Shown here one piece after another: positions 7,208-8,696 of a DNA stretch of 8,696 bases. Origin of the DNA: Oxalobacteraceae bacterium (GTDB taxonomy: Bacteria > Pseudomonadota > Gammaproteobacteria > Burkholderiales > Burkholderiaceae_D); assembly GCA_947446335.1 (NCBI GenBank), contig CANFGA010000100.1, positions 1 through 8,696 on the forward strand, in the 5' to 3' direction. Within the stretch, counting starts at the first letter, position 1, and the number at the start of each line of letters is the position of its first letter. The notes beneath the pieces were generated by a model. That model had not been told where the DNA came from. It saw only the letters and a program-made list of their open reading frames with translations, and searched no databases. A program made the translations under genes and the position numbers.

Positions 7208-7235
7208 ATTTTGTGAATGAATGTTGCTCTATCAA
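7208..7235 (-). promoter_or_regulatory. Possible sigma70 promoter of the peroxidase gene
   Basis: On the - strand TTGATA (7235-7230, five of six) and CAAAAT (7213-7208, four of six) are separated by 16 bases. They lie in the 76-bp gap between the membrane-protein stop and the peroxidase start. The leader would be very short, leaving just the AGGAG. No OxyR-like site was recognised. Moderate to weak support. Confidence 0.35.
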
Positions 7236-7267
7236 ACTATACGCAGCCGGCAGAGCTTCGGATTCAA

Positions 7268-8086
7268 CTATCGAACCTCGCGCCGCAAGTCGAAGGCGCT
7301 GCGCAACAGCGCATGCAAGCCCCACAATAGCAGCAATGGGATCAACAGTGTTTCCAATAGGAAAATCACCATCAGCTTGACCATGTGCTCGGTCGCTTGT
7401 TCGGCGGATTTTTTCAGATTGTCGAAATAGATCTTCAAGTCAGCGCCCTTGGGTACCCATTCCCTGATCCGATCGAACATGCCCGGCGCTGGCACCGAGC
7501 CCGCTGCCGGCTGTTCCAGGCTGGCGACCTGGCCGCTGATCCGGTCGACCGCACGCTGGCTGGCAGCGTAGTCGGCAGCGAGGAACTTTTGCGACAACGC
7601 ATCCGATGCCAGCACCACGACCGGTATCGCAAAGCGCAGCAGCAGCAACAGCAGCAGCAGTTTCGATAGCCAGAGTGCAGGCGGAGCTGGCCGCAAATGG
7701 CAAAGCGCCCACGCAAGCGCGGCGCCAGTGAGCAGCAGCGAGATCGGCCAGTAGCTGCTCATCGCGATCAGAAACTTCTGGACCCCGAAAGCGACACTGG
7801 CCACCAGCATCAGGTCGGCAAAGTTGCCCACCAAGTCATTGAGCGGCACCAGGATCTGGCCCGGCGCCAGCGTGACCCCCATCCCCAGCGGCGTGAAATC
7901 GACCTCGGTACCCTGCACCACGGAGATGGCGCCATTGAGCGCGCGCGCAGTCGCAAAGCTGATCAAGGCCCGTTTCAGGCCGGCATCGACCTGGCTGGTC
8001 GCGCTCTGGTCCAGCGTGCCCAGCCACGAACCGGCCAGCATGGCCAGCAACAACAGCGTCAGCAGCGTCGTCCGCACGATCTTCAT
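7268..8086 (-). CDS. Uncharacterised multi-pass membrane protein coupled to the BrkB-like gene
   Basis: I do not recognise a named family for this 272-residue protein. The start is the ATG at 8086, with AAGGAG five bases upstream; the frame stays open further upstream, but that part is a shadow of the preceding gene. Hydrophobic segments lie at about 5-24, 92-110, 113-130, 138-163 and 234-261. The first is signal-anchor-like (TLLTLLLLAMLAGSWLGTL). Two soluble loops lie at about 25-91 and 164-233; the second carries Gln/Ser-rich, probably helical sequence (ASQRAVDRISGQVASLEQ). Residues 143-150 are eight consecutive leucines. There are no catalytic-looking motifs or cysteine pairs. The ATG overlaps the stop of the upstream BrkB-family gene as ATGA, so the two are probably translationally coupled and may act together in the inner membrane. 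It ends at a TAG, 76 bp before the peroxidase gene. Confidence 0.85.
   Translation of the reverse strand: MKIVRTTLLTLLLLAMLAGSWLGTLDQSATSQVDAGLKRALISFATARALNGAISVVQGTEVDFTPLGMGVTLAPGQILVPLNDLVGNFADLMLVASVAFGVQKFLIAMSSYWPISLLLTGAALAWALCHLRPAPPALWLSKLLLLLLLLRFAIPVVVLASDALSQKFLAADYAASQRAVDRISGQVASLEQPAAGSVPAPGMFDRIREWVPKGADLKIYFDNLKKSAEQATEHMVKLMVIFLLETLLIPLLLLWGLHALLRSAFDLRREVR
7636..7660. repeat. Trinucleotide (GCA)n run encoding a leucine tract
   Basis: Eight near-identical triplets (GCA four times, ACA, GCA three times) form a short microsatellite on the + strand. On the coding strand it reads as CTG/TTG leucine codons inside the fourth predicted transmembrane segment of the 272-residue membrane protein. 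Gain or loss of units would change the helix length by whole residues without a frameshift. Confidence 0.7.
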
Positions 8087-8696
8087 GGCAACTCCTTGAA
8101 TTGGGTGGTTCCGCCCACCACCGGGCTGGCCGGCTGCTCCTTGCGCGAGCCAAACATGTTGGCATAAGCCCAGGTGAATTCGGCACCCATCAAAAAAATC
8201 TGGGCCGAGTAATAGACCCACACCAGCACCACGACCAGCGAACCGGCGGCGCCAAAGACCGAGGTCACGCCGCTCTTGCCGATGTAGAGTCCGATCAGGA
8301 ATTTCCCTACCGTAAACAGCAACGAAGTCACGCAAGCGCCGACCCAGACATCGGTCCAGTCAACTCTGGCGCGCGGCATGGTCTTGTAAATCATCGCAAA
8401 CACGGTGGTCGTAAACAGATAGCTGACCAGCACGTTGATCGCATTGGCCAGCACTTCCCAGTCGGCAACCAGCGGGCCCCACAGCCGTCCCATCGCCGCC
8501 AGCGCCGCGCTCGCCACCAGCGACACCATCAACAGGAAACCGATGCCCATGATCATGCCGAAAGAGAGCAGCCGCGCGCGCAACAAGTTCCACAGTCCAC
8601 TGCGATTTCTTCTGGGTGCGCGCCAGATCCGGTCCAGCGCATCTTGCAATTCGCCGAACACGGTGGTGGCGCCGATCAGCAGCAAACCGGCGCCGA
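8083..8696 (-). CDS. YihY/BrkB-family inner-membrane protein (N-terminus outside window)
   Basis: This is the C-terminal two thirds (about 203 residues) of a YihY/BrkB-family multi-pass membrane protein. The family was named after a Bordetella serum-resistance locus and is sometimes mis-annotated as ribonuclease BN; no molecular function is firmly assigned. The frame runs off the right edge, so the start is unseen. The sequence shows the family hallmarks in order: LLLIGATTVFGELQDALDRIW, split by short loops from hydrophobic segments (SFGMIMGIGFLLMVSLVAS; INVLVSYLFTTTVFAMIYK), then the MP turn, WTDVWVGACVTSLLFTVGK, IGLYIG, and the signature GAAGSLVVVLVWVYYSAQIF followed by LMGAEFTWAYA. A short polar tail ends at a TGA (8085-8083) that overlaps the ATG of the next gene as ATGA. 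That overlap suggests one transcript and coupled translation. Confidence 0.93.
   Translation of the reverse strand, partial: GAGLLLIGATTVFGELQDALDRIWRAPRRNRSGLWNLLRARLLSFGMIMGIGFLLMVSLVASAALAAMGRLWGPLVADWEVLANAINVLVSYLFTTTVFAMIYKTMPRARVDWTDVWVGACVTSLLFTVGKFLIGLYIGKSGVTSVFGAAGSLVVVLVWVYYSAQIFLMGAEFTWAYANMFGSRKEQPASPVVGGTTQFKELP
8092..8097 (-). promoter_or_regulatory. Ribosome binding site inside the BrkB-like gene's 3' end
   Basis: AAGGAG on the - strand sits five bases before the ATG at 8086, within the last codons of the BrkB-like gene. It fixes the start of the 272-residue membrane protein. With the ATGA overlap it suggests both reinitiation and independent loading of ribosomes. Confidence 0.8.

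Noticed and set aside
8087..8335. N-terminal extension of the 272-residue membrane protein
   Set aside because: The frame is open upstream of 8086 but overlaps the BrkB-like gene, reads as Arg/Gly-rich shadow sequence, and the ATG at 8086 has an ideal ribosome binding site.
242..8696. A single six-gene operon or a novel defence or mobile island
   Set aside because: The genes share a strand, but gaps of 76 to 114 bp with promoter-like signals separate most of them, and no mobile, nuclease, toxin or repeat-array features are present. Only the BrkB-like pair is clearly linked.

Overview
This window reads as ordinary chromosomal DNA of a GC-rich betaproteobacterium. Protein style and codon use suggest the Oxalobacteraceae (Herbaspirillum/Janthinobacterium-like), but this is an inference without a marker gene. 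There are no RNA genes, insertion sequences, CRISPR arrays, integrases or phage genes. The genes are closely packed: no stretch without a gene exceeds about 115 bp.

Layout. At the left edge the + strand carries the 3' end of uvrB (nucleotide excision repair), stopping at 226. Everything else is on the - strand. Read in that direction from the right edge, the genes are: (1) a YihY/BrkB-family inner-membrane protein, whose N-terminus lies outside the window; (2) a 272-residue multi-pass membrane protein of unknown function that overlaps gene 1 by an ATGA and is therefore probably translationally coupled; (3) an exported SrpA-like catalase-family haem peroxidase starting at TTG; (4) a small, divergent, stand-alone ABC ATPase with no permease beside it; (5) a large membrane-anchored c-di-GMP enzyme (periplasmic sensor, HAMP-like linker, GAF, GGDEF, EAL) with both catalytic sites intact; (6) a 737-residue predicted lipoprotein with a DUF3616-like N-terminal half, a bacterial Ig-like domain and a C-terminal beta-rich domain. 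Gene 6 converges on uvrB with only 15 bp between the stop codons, and a small hairpin there may terminate both.

How they work together. Only genes 1 and 2 form a firm unit, because of the stop/start overlap. The others are separated by 76 to 114 bp, with weak promoter-like signals before genes 3, 4 and 5, so they may be separate transcription units that share a direction. No single pathway joins them. The peroxidase is a periplasmic oxidative-stress enzyme, the GGDEF-EAL protein is a signalling enzyme for surface or motility decisions, and the lipoprotein is envelope-associated.

The most worthwhile points are the uncharacterised membrane protein coupled to BrkB, the orphan ABC ATPase with altered catalytic motifs, the 10-bp perfect inverted repeat around the ABC gene's possible promoter, and the composite lipoprotein. 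I do not see clear evidence for a novel defence or mobile system.
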